The notes under the pieces are model-generated. The model saw only the letters and a program-made list of their open reading frames with translations, ran no database searches and had not been told where the DNA came from. Source: Spirochaetota bacterium (GTDB taxonomy: Bacteria > Spirochaetota > UBA4802 > UBA5550). Taken from it: a stretch of 32,090 nt of DNA. The position numbers and the translations under genes were made by a program. Shown in pieces: positions 32,086 through 32,090 of this stretch. The DNA is taken from positions 1 to 32,090 of the forward strand of contig JAJRXZ010000011.1 in the NCBI GenBank assembly GCA_024276015.1. Reading direction: 5' to 3'. Each line of letters starts with the position of its first letter. Positions within the stretch are counted from its first letter, which is position 1.

Positions 32086-32090
32086 AAGAC

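Overview
The window reads as chromosomal DNA of an AT-rich, probably anaerobic Gram-negative bacterium. The core is a 14 kb minus-strand division and cell wall (dcw) cluster. MurE carries the DNPR motif usual for meso-diaminopimelate enzymes. A CheD chemotaxis enzyme, an oxygen-sensitive type of 2-hydroxyacyl-CoA dehydratase with its activator, and a CooT nickel protein fit a motile anaerobe. A spirochaete-like lineage is plausible, but one window without phylogeny cannot settle it.

Left part, plus strand (1-4995): an AT-rich non-coding lead-in, an orphan response regulator followed by cheD, a ZIP metal transporter, then a secreted kexin-type serine protease. The protease lacks its own prodomain. 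The gene overlapping its 3' end encodes what looks like the missing prodomain as a separate exported protein. A convergent MBL-fold hydrolase (minus) follows.

Middle, plus strand (6371-10971): a promoter leads into cooT and a small helical protein ending in five histidines. Next comes an operon of two 2-hydroxyacyl-CoA dehydratase subunits, a short-chain dehydrogenase and the ATP-driven activator: a system for reductive elimination of water from a 2-hydroxyacyl-CoA (substrate unknown).

Centre, minus strand (11002-15420): a 750-residue protein joining two cyclic-nucleotide-binding domains to a GH15-like (glucoamylase) domain. Upstream of it lies a two-gene unit of a tandem flavodoxin-fold reductase and a PadR regulator. 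A 26-bp perfect palindrome at its promoter is the likely operator.

Right part, minus strand (15474-30703): mraZ, rsmH, ftsL, murE, murF, mraY, murD, ftsW, murG, murC, ftsQ, ftsA, ftsZ and an amgK-like MurNAc/GlcNAc kinase, tightly packed and often overlapping. It is driven by a mraZ promoter with MraZ boxes and probably by a second promoter before rsmH. ftsI, murB and ddl are missing from their usual places. Six genes appear to start with TTG or GTG.

Right edge: a 319-bp MITE-like element with 14-bp terminal inverted repeats, whose right half recurs at about 6.05-6.22 kb, then a hicAB toxin-antitoxin pair and a truncated IS30-type transposase running off the end. No tRNA, rRNA, CRISPR or riboswitch was recognised.
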